This document shows positions 16,873 through 25,766 of a stretch of 64,000 bases of DNA, piece after piece; within the stretch, counting starts at the first letter, position 1, and the number at the start of each line of letters is the position of its first letter. The notes under the pieces are model-generated. The model saw nothing but the letters and a program-made list of their open reading frames with translations. It ran no database searches and was not told the DNA's origin. Origin of the DNA: Planctomycetota bacterium. GTDB taxonomy: Bacteria > Planctomycetota > UBA1135 > GCA-002686595. The position numbers and the translations under genes are program-made. Where the stretch lies: assembly GCA_020638875.1 (NCBI GenBank), contig JACKHS010000015.1, forward strand, positions 1 to 64,000. Reading direction: 5' to 3'.

Positions 16873-17547
16873 CTAGCGCTCGGCGACCACCAGCTTCTCG
16901 ATCCACTTGCCGACCAGGTCCGCCTCGACGTTGAAGCGCTGACCGACCCGCGCCTCGCCGAGGTTCGTGACCTCGAGCGTCAGCGGGATCAGCGCGACGT
17001 CGAAGCGGCGGCCGCGCGGCTCGACCACCGTCAGGCTGATGCCGTCGAGGGCCACGCTGCCCTTCTCGATCAGGTAGCGCTCGAGGCCGGGGTCGACCTC
17101 GAAGGTGTAGAGCTGGCCGCCGTCGCCCGAGTCGCGCGTCGCGACCAGCGTGGCGCCGCCGTCGACGTGACCCGAGACCATGTGCCCCGAGAGGCGGTCC
17201 CCCAGGCGCAGCGAGCGCTCGACGTTGACCCGCGCGCCCGACTCGAGGCTCCCGAAGTGCGTGCGCGCCAGGGTCTCGGCCGAGAGTTCGAAGAGCATCG
17301 TCGCCCCGGGCGTGCCCTCGGGCAGGCGCGCGCCCACGCCCCGTTCGGGGTCGGGCGCCGGCTGGCCGGGCAGGACGCGGGGCTCGCAGAGCTCGACGAC
17401 CGTCAGGCAGCAGCCGCAGTTGGCCACGCTCTCGCCCTCGACCACCGCCCACTGGGGGTCGGGGGCCGCCACCCAGATCCGCATGCCGGTGCCCTGGGGC
17501 TGGACGCGCAGGACGCGCGGCGCGCCCTCGATGATGCCTGTGAACAT
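16873..17547 (-). CDS. ribE: Riboflavin synthase alpha chain
   Basis: Final step of riboflavin synthesis: dismutation of two 6,7-dimethyl-8-ribityllumazine molecules. The 224-residue protein begins with the invariant MFTGIIE and has two lumazine-binding repeats (about 1-100 and 103-200), with NVERSLRLGDRLSGHMVSGHVDG marking the second. Length is normal for the family. Other rib genes are not in the window, and I see no FMN riboswitch upstream. Confidence 0.95.
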   Translation of the reverse strand: MFTGIIEGAPRVLRVQPQGTGMRIWVAAPDPQWAVVEGESVANCGCCLTVVELCEPRVLPGQPAPDPERGVGARLPEGTPGATMLFELSAETLARTHFGSLESGARVNVERSLRLGDRLSGHMVSGHVDGGATLVATRDSGDGGQLYTFEVDPGLERYLIEKGSVALDGISLTVVEPRGRRFDVALIPLTLEVTNLGEARVGQRFNVEADLVGKWIEKLVVAER

Positions 17548-17586
17548 AGAAGAGGTCGGAGTCGGGGCCAGAAGGGGCCTGGACTC

Positions 17587-17616
17587 TTGACGATTCGGGG
17601 GCGGCCTGTCTACCCT
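17587..17616 (+). promoter_or_regulatory. Candidate promoter for trmD-rplS
   Basis: TTGACG (17587-17592) and TACCCT (17611-17616), separated by 18 bp, in the divergent spacer between ribE and trmD. The -35 is good, the -10 weak. Confidence 0.4.
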
Positions 17617-17696
17617 GCTGGGCCTTTTCCGGGGGTTCCGGCGCCGACGCCGGTGCGCCCCGGGAGGCTCGTACGGCCCCGCCGAACGCCCCCGCC

Positions 17697-18416
17697 GTGC
17701 CGCTCTTTGCCATCCTGACCCTGTTTCCCGAGGCGCTGGAGCCCTACCTCGCGTCCAGCATCGTGGGCATCGCGCAGGAGAAGGGCGCGGCGCGCATCCT
17801 CCTGGTGGACTTCCGCGACTTCGCGCGCGATCGCCACCGCACGGTGGACGAGCGCCCCTTCGGCGGCGGCCCCGGCATGGTGTTGCGCCCCGAGCCCGTC
17901 GTCGAGTGCGTCGAGTGGCTCGAAGCGCGTCACGGACGCTTCCGCAAGCTCGTCATGTGCCCCGGCGGCACGCCGTACGAGCAACGCCACGCGCACGAGC
18001 TCGCCGAAGAGGAGCGCGTGCTGCTCCTGTGCGGTCGCTACGAGGGCTTCGACGAGCGCATCTACGAGCTGCTCGAGCTCGAGCCCGTCTCCGTCGGCGA
18101 CTACGTGCTCGCCGGCGGCGAGCTGCCCGCGCTGACCCTCGTCGAGTCGGTCGCGCGACTGCTGCCCGGCGTCTTGGGAGACGAACGATCCGCCGTGGAG
18201 GACTCCTTCCAGCAGGGCGGCCTCGATCACCCGCACTACACGCGACCGCGCGTGTACCGCGGCCTCGAAGTGCCGGACGTGCTGCTCTCGGGAGACCACG
18301 CCAAGATCGCGCGATGGCGCATGGAACGAGCCCGGGCACGAACCCGGCGCTACCGGCCCGACCTCCTCGGAGGCGCGGGCGACACCGACCGAATCCCTGG
18401 ACCCCAGACCCCCTGA
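17697..18416 (+). CDS. trmD: tRNA (guanine37-N1)-methyltransferase
   Basis: Methylates G37 next to the anticodon of tRNAs reading CNN codons, using SAM in a trefoil-knot fold. Diagnostic segments in the 239 residues are LTLFPE, the FGGGPGMV loop, LCGRYEGFDERIYE and the knot region SVGDYVLAGGELPALTLVES. The start is GTG at 17697. The gene precedes rplS, the usual trmD-rplS arrangement; rpsP and rimM, which often accompany them, are absent here. Confidence 0.95.
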   Translation: MPLFAILTLFPEALEPYLASSIVGIAQEKGAARILLVDFRDFARDRHRTVDERPFGGGPGMVLRPEPVVECVEWLEARHGRFRKLVMCPGGTPYEQRHAHELAEEERVLLLCGRYEGFDERIYELLELEPVSVGDYVLAGGELPALTLVESVARLLPGVLGDERSAVEDSFQQGGLDHPHYTRPRVYRGLEVPDVLLSGDHAKIARWRMERARARTRRYRPDLLGGAGDTDRIPGPQTP

Positions 18417-18441
18417 AGGTGCACCCCGCACCGCACTAGCG

Positions 18442-18906
18442 ATGAACCTGATCGAAACCCTCGAAGCCGAGCTCGGCAAGGACGTCACGCCCGTCGTCCA
18501 CGTCGGCGATACGGTGGACGTGCACTACCTGATCCGCGAAGGCGACAAGGAGCGCGTCCAGGTCTTCACGGGCACGGTCATCGCGATGGGCGGCCGCGGC
18601 ATCCGCGCCACCATCACGGTGCGCCGCATCGTGCAGGGCGAGGGCGTCGAGCGCATCTTCCCGCTGCACAACCCCCGCGTGCAGAAGGTCGACCTCGTGC
18701 GCCGCGGCAGCGTGCGCCGCGCGAAGCTCTACTACCTGCGCGAGCGGACCGGCAAGAAGACGCGCGTGAAGGAGCTCCTGGGCGACAAGGCGCGCCGCGA
18801 GAAGGAACGCGACGCCCGCCTGATCGCCGCGATGGAGGCCACCGCCGCCGCGCGCCGAGCCGCGGCCGCCGCGAAGGCCCCCGCCGGCGAAGAGGGCGCG
18901 GAGTAA
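18442..18906 (+). CDS. rplS: 50S ribosomal protein L19 with extended C-terminus
   Basis: Core L19 sequence is present in residues 1-115 (GDTVDVHYLIREGDKERVQ, FTGTVIAMGGRG, VERIFPLHNPRVQKVDL, RRGSVRRAKLYYLR). The protein is 154 residues versus about 115 in E. coli; the extra 35-40 residues are alanine-rich and charged (AAMEATAAARRAAAAA). Such tails are not essential for ribosome binding and are likely disordered. Start ATG at 18442, 25 bp after trmD. A strong hairpin terminator follows. Confidence 0.95.
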   Translation: MNLIETLEAELGKDVTPVVHVGDTVDVHYLIREGDKERVQVFTGTVIAMGGRGIRATITVRRIVQGEGVERIFPLHNPRVQKVDLVRRGSVRRAKLYYLRERTGKKTRVKELLGDKARREKERDARLIAAMEATAAARRAAAAAKAPAGEEGAE

Positions 18907-18997
18907 CCGCTCCCCGCCGGCTCGCTCACCATGGACGCCATCGCCCCCACCGCCCCGCTCCGCGCGCGGCCCCGCCTCGGCGTCCGCTAGACCTCAC

Positions 18998-19035
18998 GGG
19001 CCGGCGCCGTCGCTCGCGTGCGACGGCGCCGGCCC
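18998..19035 (+). terminator. Strong hairpin after rplS
   Basis: Perfect 15-bp stem GGGCCGGCGCCGTCG / CGACGGCGCCGGCCC with an 8-base loop, 92 bp after the rplS stop and before secDF. There is no poly-T, so it may act with Rho or as a transcript-end stabiliser. Confidence 0.65.
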
Positions 19036-19145
19036 GCTCGACTTCCGAGTCCGCTTGAATCGCGGGCGCGCCACCTCCCAAGAAGCCCGATCCGAGCCCT
19101 CGATGCCGCAGCCCTCGGCGCGGCCCAGACACGAGGCCCCTCCCC

Positions 19146-22130
19146 ATGGTCCAGAACCTCGGTCGCAAGACCCTCCTGATCGTCCTCCTCCTCGTCGGCG
19201 CGGTGCTCTCGCTGGTCCTGCCCGACCAGCCGTTCCGCATGGGCCTCGACCTCGAGGGCGGCTCGCGGCTCGTCTACAAGATCGACTGGGACAAGGCGCT
19301 CGCCGAAGGCAAGGTCAACGAGCAGGACCTGACGGACAAGCACGCGCTGCTGCAGGAGATGATCGGCATCATCCGCAACCGCGTGGACCCGCTGGGCACG
19401 CTGGAGGCGAGCTTCTCGCCGCAGGGTGACGACCGCATCGTCATCGAGATCCCCAGCACGGCCAACGTCGCGGGCGCGCAGGCCGAGGGAACGCTGACGC
19501 AGGCGATCACCGGCATCGACAGCTCGCTGGCGCTGACCACGCCCGACGCGGCCGCGCTGGACGCCTTCCCGCAGACCGGCGGCGTGATCGCCGTCAACTC
19601 GGAGAAGATGCGCTACGGCGCGCGGGACGGGAACGTGCTGCGCGACCTGCGCCGCGGCCTCAGCGGTACGAAGGCGGTCTCGCACGAGGCGAACTCGCTC
19701 GTCGAGCTCAAGGACGACGACCCCATCCGCTCGCTGATCGAGAACCCCGGCACGATGAAGCTCTACATCGCTGCTCAGCCGGGAGACACGGCCTTCGCGC
19801 AGGCGCAGACGGACTACACGACCGAGCAGCAGAAGGCCGACACCTGGCGCAAGGACAACCCCGGCGTCTCGATCACCACGTACAACCAGGAGCTGGCCAA
19901 GCGCCAGGGCCTCGAGCGCCTGCGCGTCTTCCCGCGTCGCATCATCGACAAGCAGGGCAAGGCCAGCGGCCAGGAGCCGCTCGTGCTCCTGTGGGATCAG
20001 CCGGCGGAGTGGACGTTCCGCGGCGAGGACCTGCACAACATCAACAAGTCGCAGGACAACCTCGGCTTCCCCGCCGTCGCGCTGGCGATGAAGACGTCGA
20101 AGGAGTTCGCCTTCGGTGACTTCACGCAGGCCAACAAGGGCCGCGGCATGGCGATCGTGCTCAACGACGTCATCGTCACGCTGGCGAACATCAAGAACCG
20201 CCTGCCCGGCAACTTCATCATCGAGGGCGGCCAGGACGGCTTCACGTCCGCCGAGGTCGAGGAGATGATCCGCGTGCTGCGCTCCGGCTCGCTGATCGTG
20301 CGCCCCGAGATCGAGCAGGCCGAGAAGGTCGGCGCCAAGCTCGGCGACGAGTACGTCCGCCAGGGCTTCATGAGCGCCGTCCTGGGCCTCGCGCTCGTGC
20401 TCGGCTTCATGATGCTGTACTACCGCAAGCTCGGCGTGTTCGCGGCCATCAGCCTGCTCGCCGCGCTCATCATGCTGCTGGGCGCGATGGCGTTCACGCG
20501 CGCGACGATGACGCTCCCCGGCGTGGCCGGCATCATCCTCACGGTCGGTATGGCCGTCGACGCGAACATCCTGATCTACGAGCGCATCCGCGAGGAGCTC
20601 CAGCGCGGCCGCAAGCTCGCGCAGGCCTGTGAGGACGGCTTCTCGAAGGCGTTCGTGACGATCGTCGACGCCAACCTGACGACGTTCATCACGGCGTTCG
20701 TGCTCTACCAGATCGGTACGGGCCCGGTGCGCGGTTTCGCCACGACCCTGATGATCGGCATCGTGACCTCGGTGTTCGCGGCGCTCGTGATCACGAAGGT
20801 GCTCGTCCAGGTCTCGCTCCAGCGCGGCGCCACGACCTTCAAGATGGCGCAGGCCGTGCGCGAGACGCACGTCGGCTTCATGGGCCTCGCCAAGATCTGC
20901 GGGACGGTCTCCGGCCTGCTCATCATCGGCAGCGTGATCCTCTGGACGGCCGAGCCGGCCCACACCAAGCTCGGCATCGAGTTCGTCGGAGGCCTCACCG
21001 CGACGGTGCGTACCGAGGAGCCGCAGAAGGTCGACACCATCCGCGAGCGCATCGCCGGCATCGAGGGCGACATCGGCGAGTCGGCCGAGGTCGTCGAGCT
21101 GCGCGCCGCCGGCAACGAGACCGACGGCTACCGCGCCTTCCGCATCACCTACAAGTCGCTCGTCGACGTCAACGAGCAGAAGGAGGCCGGCGCCGAGAGC
21201 ACCGGTCAGGACGACATCCACAAGGCCCTCGAGGACCTGCTCCAGCGCGGGCCGGTCGAGGCCACCTTCGACGGCAAGGGCGGCGTGAAGGGCCGGCTCT
21301 ACCTCGAGGAGTCGCACCAGACGGCCGACCTCCAGAGCATCGTCGCGGACGGTGGCTTCGGCACCGTCACCATGACCCCGGTCGCCGGACACGACGGCGC
21401 GTACGAGTTCACCACCTCCACGGCCCCCACCGAGAACGAGAGCAAGCTCGTCTCGAGCATCACCAACCTCTTCCAGAACAAGAAGGACGCCGCTGGCGCG
21501 GACATCCTGCTGGCGGAGCCGATGCCCGAGCTGTCCGTGGTCGGCGCGCAGGTCGTGGGCGAACTGCGCGACAGCGCGATCATCGCGATCGTGATCAGTC
21601 TGTTCCTCGTCGTGATGTACATCCGCGCGCGCTTCGCGGAGTACTCCTACGGCCTCGCGGCCGTGGCGGCGCTCATCCACGACGTGCTCATCACGCTGGG
21701 CGCGCTGGCGGTGGCGAACGAGACCAAGCTGCTCAACGCCGAGATCAGCCTGCCCATGATCGCGGCCTTCCTGACGATCATCGGCTACTCGCTGAACGAC
21801 ACGATCGTGGTGTTCGACCGCATCCGCGAGAACCGGCCGCGCATGAACGCGCCGCTGTCGGAGATCCTGGACGTCTCGATCAACCAGACGCTGTCGCGCA
21901 CGCTGCTCACCTCGATGACCACGTTTCTCGCGGTCATCGTGCTGCTCGTATTCAACTACGGCAGCGGCTCGGTGCTCGAGGGCTTCGCGTTCGCGCTCGG
22001 CTTCGGCGTGGTCGTCGGTACCTACTCCTCCATCTTCATCGCGAGCCCGGCGCTCCTGTTCTTCGAGCGTCGCGACGAGCGCAAGCGCGGCGGCAAGGTC
22101 GCCAAGTCGGCCGCCGCTGCGGGGAACTGA
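19146..22130 (+). CDS. secDF: Fused protein translocase SecD-SecF
   Basis: Membrane motor that uses the proton gradient to pull exported proteins from SecYEG. The 994 residues contain a SecD half (about 1-590) with one N-terminal helix, a periplasmic region beginning GLDLEGGSRLVY, and a membrane block with GIILTVGMAVDANILIYERI. The SecF half (about 590-985) has its own block with IIGYSLNDTIVVFDRIRENR and SINQTLSRTLLTS. The fusion is seen in planctomycetes and Firmicutes. The signature charged residues in the TM4 motif are intact. ATG at 19146; an isolated gene after the rplS terminator, followed closely by a LysM protein. Confidence 0.96.
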   Translation: MVQNLGRKTLLIVLLLVGAVLSLVLPDQPFRMGLDLEGGSRLVYKIDWDKALAEGKVNEQDLTDKHALLQEMIGIIRNRVDPLGTLEASFSPQGDDRIVIEIPSTANVAGAQAEGTLTQAITGIDSSLALTTPDAAALDAFPQTGGVIAVNSEKMRYGARDGNVLRDLRRGLSGTKAVSHEANSLVELKDDDPIRSLIENPGTMKLYIAAQPGDTAFAQAQTDYTTEQQKADTWRKDNPGVSITTYNQELAKRQGLERLRVFPRRIIDKQGKASGQEPLVLLWDQPAEWTFRGEDLHNINKSQDNLGFPAVALAMKTSKEFAFGDFTQANKGRGMAIVLNDVIVTLANIKNRLPGNFIIEGGQDGFTSAEVEEMIRVLRSGSLIVRPEIEQAEKVGAKLGDEYVRQGFMSAVLGLALVLGFMMLYYRKLGVFAAISLLAALIMLLGAMAFTRATMTLPGVAGIILTVGMAVDANILIYERIREELQRGRKLAQACEDGFSKAFVTIVDANLTTFITAFVLYQIGTGPVRGFATTLMIGIVTSVFAALVITKVLVQVSLQRGATTFKMAQAVRETHVGFMGLAKICGTVSGLLIIGSVILWTAEPAHTKLGIEFVGGLTATVRTEEPQKVDTIRERIAGIEGDIGESAEVVELRAAGNETDGYRAFRITYKSLVDVNEQKEAGAESTGQDDIHKALEDLLQRGPVEATFDGKGGVKGRLYLEESHQTADLQSIVADGGFGTVTMTPVAGHDGAYEFTTSTAPTENESKLVSSITNLFQNKKDAAGADILLAEPMPELSVVGAQVVGELRDSAIIAIVISLFLVVMYIRARFAEYSYGLAAVAALIHDVLITLGALAVANETKLLNAEISLPMIAAFLTIIGYSLNDTIVVFDRIRENRPRMNAPLSEILDVSINQTLSRTLLTSMTTFLAVIVLLVFNYGSGSVLEGFAFALGFGVVVGTYSSIFIASPALLFFERRDERKRGGKVAKSAAAAGN

Positions 22131-22139
22131 ACCCGGTCC

Positions 22140-22634
22140 GTGCGGCCCCTCCTCGGCTGGCTGCTGCTGCTGGCGATCTGCGGGTACCTCGCCCACCTGC
22201 AGACTCGCGAGCCGTCCAGCGTCCGCGCCGAGGAGGCCGCACCGGCGGACACGATCGAGGGGCGCGAGCTCGCCTGGCGAAGGCTGACCGTCGGCCGCCC
22301 CAGCGGCGCGCCGCCGCTCGAGCTCGGCGACGGGTGGTGGACCGAGGAGGCCGCCGAGGAGCTACCGCCCGAGGCGACGCCCCTCGCGGAGGAGGACGCG
22401 GTCGACCCCGTGGCGCCGCACGCCGCCCCGCAGCCCCGCGTCTTCGTCTACACGGTGCGCGCCGGCGACGTGCTCTCGCGCCTGTGCGAGGAGCGCTACG
22501 GCACGGGCCGCCCGCCGGTCCCGCAGCGCGTGGCCGAGTACAACGGCCTCTCCAGCCCGGACGCCGTGCGCGCGGGCACGGAGCTACGGCTGCCGCCGTG
22601 GGACGTGCTATTCCCCGAGGGCCGCGAGCGCTGA
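22140..22634 (+). CDS. Membrane-anchored LysM protein
   Basis: A 164-residue protein with a hydrophobic N-terminus (about 1-20) and a LysM peptidoglycan-binding domain near 103-152 (VFVYTVRAGDVLSRLCEERYG...VAEYNGLSSPDAVRAGTELRLP). The middle is acidic and probably disordered. It starts with GTG only 9 bp after secDF and is likely cotranscribed. Role: probably a cell-wall associated protein, not an enzyme, as no catalytic domain is present. Confidence 0.8.
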   Translation: MRPLLGWLLLLAICGYLAHLQTREPSSVRAEEAAPADTIEGRELAWRRLTVGRPSGAPPLELGDGWWTEEAAEELPPEATPLAEEDAVDPVAPHAAPQPRVFVYTVRAGDVLSRLCEERYGTGRPPVPQRVAEYNGLSSPDAVRAGTELRLPPWDVLFPEGRER

Positions 22635-22896
22635 CGCGCGGCGCGCGGCAGGTCCGGCCGCTGCGAGGCGCGCGACCTCGGCACCGCCGTCCGTAGCTTG
22701 CGTGGCGTCCACGGCGCGCGCCTCCGCGGGCCGGCGCGCGAGTAGCACGCGGCGCGCGGCGCGCAGGCAGCGGCGGAGGCGGGCCGGCAGTAGCGGAGTC
22801 GCGGCGCAGGACGAGCGATGCACCCGGGAGCCGGGTCGATTTCACCTCCCCGGGGGCCGTGACGCTCCCCCATCGCGGGCTAGACTCGCGCGCCCC

Positions 22897-24543
22897 ATGC
22901 CGCGCCACCTGGGAAGACTGCTCGTCCTCGGCTTCGTCGCCGCCTACCTCGTACCGCTCGGCTGTCGGCCGCTCGCGCTGCCCGACGAGGTGCGCTACGC
23001 GGAGATCAGCCGCGAGATGCTGGCGACGGGGGACTGGGTCGTGCCGCGGCTCCTGGGGCTGCTCTACTTCGAGAAGCCCGTGGGCGGGTACTGGGCGGGG
23101 AACCTCGCGCAGTCCGCGTTCGGGCACTCGGCGTTCGCCGTGCGCCTGCCGAGTGCCCTCGCGGCGGGGCTCTGCGCGTGGATCCTCTACGCGCTCGTCG
23201 GGCGCGTGACGGGCGACCGGCGCAAGGGCCTCCTCGCGGCGGCCGTGCAGCTCTCGAGCGTGATGGGCTGGGCCATCGCGACCGACGCGCTGCTCGACTC
23301 GATGCTGTGCGGCGCGCTGACGTCGGCCCTCGCGTGCGCGTGGCTCGCGAGCGAGGCGCGCGGCGGGCGCGCGCGCCTCGCGTGGTGGTGCGCGTTCGGC
23401 GTCGCGTGCGGCGCGGCGTTCCTCGTGAAGGGCTTCATCGCGCTCGCGGTGCCCGTGAGCTTCGTGGCGCCCTACTGGCTGTGGCAGCGGCGCTGGCGCG
23501 AGCTCGTGGGCTACGGTCTCGTCGCGGTGGCCACCGCGACGGTCGTCTCGCTGCCGTGGGCCCTCGCGATCCACGCGCGCGAGCCGGACTTCTGGCACCA
23601 GTTCTTCTGGAACGAGCACGTGCGGCGCTTCTCCGCGGACGACGCGCAGCACGGCGAGGCGGCCTGGTACTACCTGCCGTGGATCGCGTGCCTCGCGCTG
23701 CCGTGGCTCGCCGCGCTACCCGGCGCGCTCGCCGACGCCTGGCGCGCGGGGGTGCGCGGCGAAGATCGCTTCCGGCGCTACCTCCTGCTCGCGGTGGTGA
23801 TGCCGGTGGCGCTCTTCTCGGCGTCGAAGGGCAAGCTCCCGACGTACGTGCTGCCGTGCCTGCCGCCGCTCGCGGCGCTCGTCGCGATGCGGCTGGTCGA
23901 CGCGCTCGACGCCGGGCGCGAGCGCGGGCTGGTGTGGACGGCGCGCGTGATCGTCGGCGCCTCGGTGCTGCTGCTCGCAGGCCTCGTCGTCGCGCGCGTC
24001 GCGCTCGCGGGCGATCCGCAGCTCGCGGGCGAGGACGGGACGCTCGCCGCGGCGGGCGTGCTGTTCCTCGCGTGGGCCGCGCTCGGGGCGGCGGCGCTCG
24101 CGCGCAGGGCGCCGCTCCTCGCCGCCCCGCTCGGGCTGGTGCCGCTGCTGGCGCCGGCGACGCCGCTGCTCGTGCCGGAGGCGCTGGCGCGCAAGCAGAT
24201 GCCCGAGGCGGCGATCCGGTCGGCGGCCCGCGAGCTCCCCGCCGACGCGACGATCGCCTCGGCCAGCGTGCGCCTCGCGCTCGCCGTCGCGTGGGAGCTC
24301 GAGCGCGCGGACATCGTCATCGTCGGCGGCACGAGCGAGCTCGAGTACGGCCTCGCGCGGCCGGAGGCGGCGCAGCGGCACGTCGTGGACCGGGACTTCG
24401 CCGCGTGGCTCGCCGCGGAACGCGCACGCAGGCCGGTGGCGCTCTTCGCGCTCGACCGCAAGGGCGAGCACGTCGCCACCTTCCCCGCGCCCGACGCGAC
24501 CGTCGACCTGCGGCCGGTCTGGATGCTGCGCTACGACCGGTAG
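22897..24543 (+). CDS. arnT: ArnT-like lipid A L-Ara4N transferase (GT83)
   Basis: Integral membrane glycosyltransferase of 548 residues with many hydrophobic helices. It would transfer 4-amino-4-deoxy-L-arabinose from undecaprenyl phosphate to lipid A. The GT83 signature LPDEVRYAEISREM (about 28-41) is clear, as is the following GDWVVPRLLGL...YFEKPVGGYW segment. The ATG at 22897 is chosen over the longer frame because it precedes the first helix. It is convergent with arnD, the two coding ends overlapping by 13 bp. Lipid A transfer is inferred from family and from the neighbouring arn genes. Confidence 0.85.
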   Translation: MPRHLGRLLVLGFVAAYLVPLGCRPLALPDEVRYAEISREMLATGDWVVPRLLGLLYFEKPVGGYWAGNLAQSAFGHSAFAVRLPSALAAGLCAWILYALVGRVTGDRRKGLLAAAVQLSSVMGWAIATDALLDSMLCGALTSALACAWLASEARGGRARLAWWCAFGVACGAAFLVKGFIALAVPVSFVAPYWLWQRRWRELVGYGLVAVATATVVSLPWALAIHAREPDFWHQFFWNEHVRRFSADDAQHGEAAWYYLPWIACLALPWLAALPGALADAWRAGVRGEDRFRRYLLLAVVMPVALFSASKGKLPTYVLPCLPPLAALVAMRLVDALDAGRERGLVWTARVIVGASVLLLAGLVVARVALAGDPQLAGEDGTLAAAGVLFLAWAALGAAALARRAPLLAAPLGLVPLLAPATPLLVPEALARKQMPEAAIRSAARELPADATIASASVRLALAVAWELERADIVIVGGTSELEYGLARPEAAQRHVVDRDFAAWLAAERARRPVALFALDRKGEHVATFPAPDATVDLRPVWMLRYDR

Positions 24544-25436
24544 GTGCCGGTCGCGCGACCCTGGTGCGCGAGCACGCCCTCGCGGCCCGGGAGGCCGCGC
24601 ACCTCGAGCGGCGCGACGGGCAGCTCCGCGCCACGCGGCACGAGCTCGCCGAGCGGGACGAGCTCCCAGCCCGCGGCGAGCGCGCGCTCCAGGAAGTCCT
24701 CGAACAGCGCGGCGCGCGCGATGCCCTCGACCTCGGCGTGGATCGTGAGCACGTTGAGGCGGCCGGGCTCGAGCAGCTCGAGCAGGCGCTCGTTGTAGCT
24801 CTCGTCGTCGACGCCGCCGCGGCCGACGAGCTCGTCGTAGGTCGGCAGCGTCACCGGGACCTGTGGCGGGAGCTGCGGCGCGCCGCCCACCTCGGGCACG
24901 AAGACCGACTCGCCGCGGCAGTCGCTGCGGTAGGCGTACTCGACGTCCCGCAGCGCGCTCAGCACGGCCTCGCTCGCGCGCCAGCCGGGCGACGCGGAGC
25001 ACGTGGGGCGCGCGCCGGTGAGTCGCGTGAGCTCCTCCATCCCGCGGCGCGTGACCTCGCGCAGCTCGTCCGCGCTCCACGCGTCGACGTGCGCCTGCCA
25101 GGCGTGGTGGTCCCAGGCGTGCAGCCCGACCTCGTGCCCGGCGCGCGCGGCGGCGGCGATGGCCTCGCCCGCGCGCGCGCCGATGAGCGGGCCCGGCCAG
25201 AGCGTCCCGCGCAGGAGGATGTCCCACCCGTACAGGCTCGCCGCCCGGCTGCGCAACATCTTCACGAGGAAGGCGGGGCGCAGGAGGCGCCACAGGTGGC
25301 GCCCCATGTTGTCGGGGCCGACCGAGAAGAAGAAGCTCGCGCGCACGTCGCGCCGCGCGAGGACCGCGAGGAGGCTCGGCACGCCGAGGCGCGTCCCGCG
25401 CAGCGTGTCGACGTCGACGCGCAGGCCGAGCTTCAT
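24531..25436 (-). CDS. arnD: ArnD-like 4-deoxy-4-formamido-L-arabinose-phosphoundecaprenol deformylase
   Basis: Polysaccharide-deacetylase-fold enzyme of 301 residues (E. coli ArnD has 296). It removes the formyl group from undecaprenyl-phospho-L-Ara4FN. Visible landmarks are the N-terminal LRVDVDTLRG (metal-binding Asp), GPDNMGRHLWRLLRPAF, GHEVGLHAWDHHAWQ with the second metal-ligand histidines, and the C-terminal FVPEVGGAPQLPPQVPVTLPTYDE, which is characteristic of ArnD rather than of generic chitin deacetylases. It is on the minus strand after arnA but separated from it by the 25437-25762 interval holding the MITE-like element. Confidence 0.88.
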   Translation of the reverse strand: MKLGLRVDVDTLRGTRLGVPSLLAVLARRDVRASFFFSVGPDNMGRHLWRLLRPAFLVKMLRSRAASLYGWDILLRGTLWPGPLIGARAGEAIAAAARAGHEVGLHAWDHHAWQAHVDAWSADELREVTRRGMEELTRLTGARPTCSASPGWRASEAVLSALRDVEYAYRSDCRGESVFVPEVGGAPQLPPQVPVTLPTYDELVGRGGVDDESYNERLLELLEPGRLNVLTIHAEVEGIARAALFEDFLERALAAGWELVPLGELVPRGAELPVAPLEVRGLPGREGVLAHQGRATGTYRS

Positions 25437-25762
25437 CGCAGCCCGTGAGTCGATGCAGCGTGCCGCTCGGCCGCCACGGAGGTCGGCCCGGCCAGTCGCC
25501 GCGACGGTGCGTCGTGCTCCCGACTCGAGGGAGCCGGAGCGACGCCGGGACGGCCTCGGTGCCGGCCGCGCGGTGCGGAGGATCGACTCACGCGCCCCCT
25601 AGCAGCCCGTTGAAGAGGTGCTTCGGAGGCCGGGGCGCCGGCATCCGCTTCGGTGTGGCATCCAGAGACGCAGGCGAATCGGTGGATTCGGCGAGGCTTC
25701 CCAGGCACCGCACCGAGGCGGAGGACGTCGTCATGGCGCCGGAGGACTTCTTCAACGGGCGG
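25437..25762. other. Gene-free interval between arnA and arnD
   Basis: Contains an 11-bp inverted repeat CGTGAGTCGAT / ATCGACTCACG (25444-25454 and 25582-25592) and the MITE-like element. No ORF is supported. Confidence 0.6.
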
Positions 25763-25766
25763 CTAG
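25599..25766. mobile_element. MITE-like element with terminal inverted repeats
   Basis: A 168-bp non-coding element bounded by near-perfect inverted repeats. The left end reads CTAGCAGCCCGTTGAAG and the right end CTTCAACGGGCGGCTAG reversed, with about 28 matches in the first 32 bp. Both ends are CTAG, which may be part of the terminal repeat or a 4-bp target duplication. Such ends resemble those of IS-derived elements in planctomycetes and myxobacteria (recalled, not searched). It has no transposase, so it would depend on one elsewhere. The right end lies in the 3' end of arnA, whose TAG stop is the TAG of the terminal CTAG. Confidence 0.75.

Noticed and set aside
22702..22896. Extended N-terminus of arnT
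   Set aside because: The upstream 65 codons are arginine- and alanine-rich and do not precede a signal or helix; ATG at 22897 fits the family.
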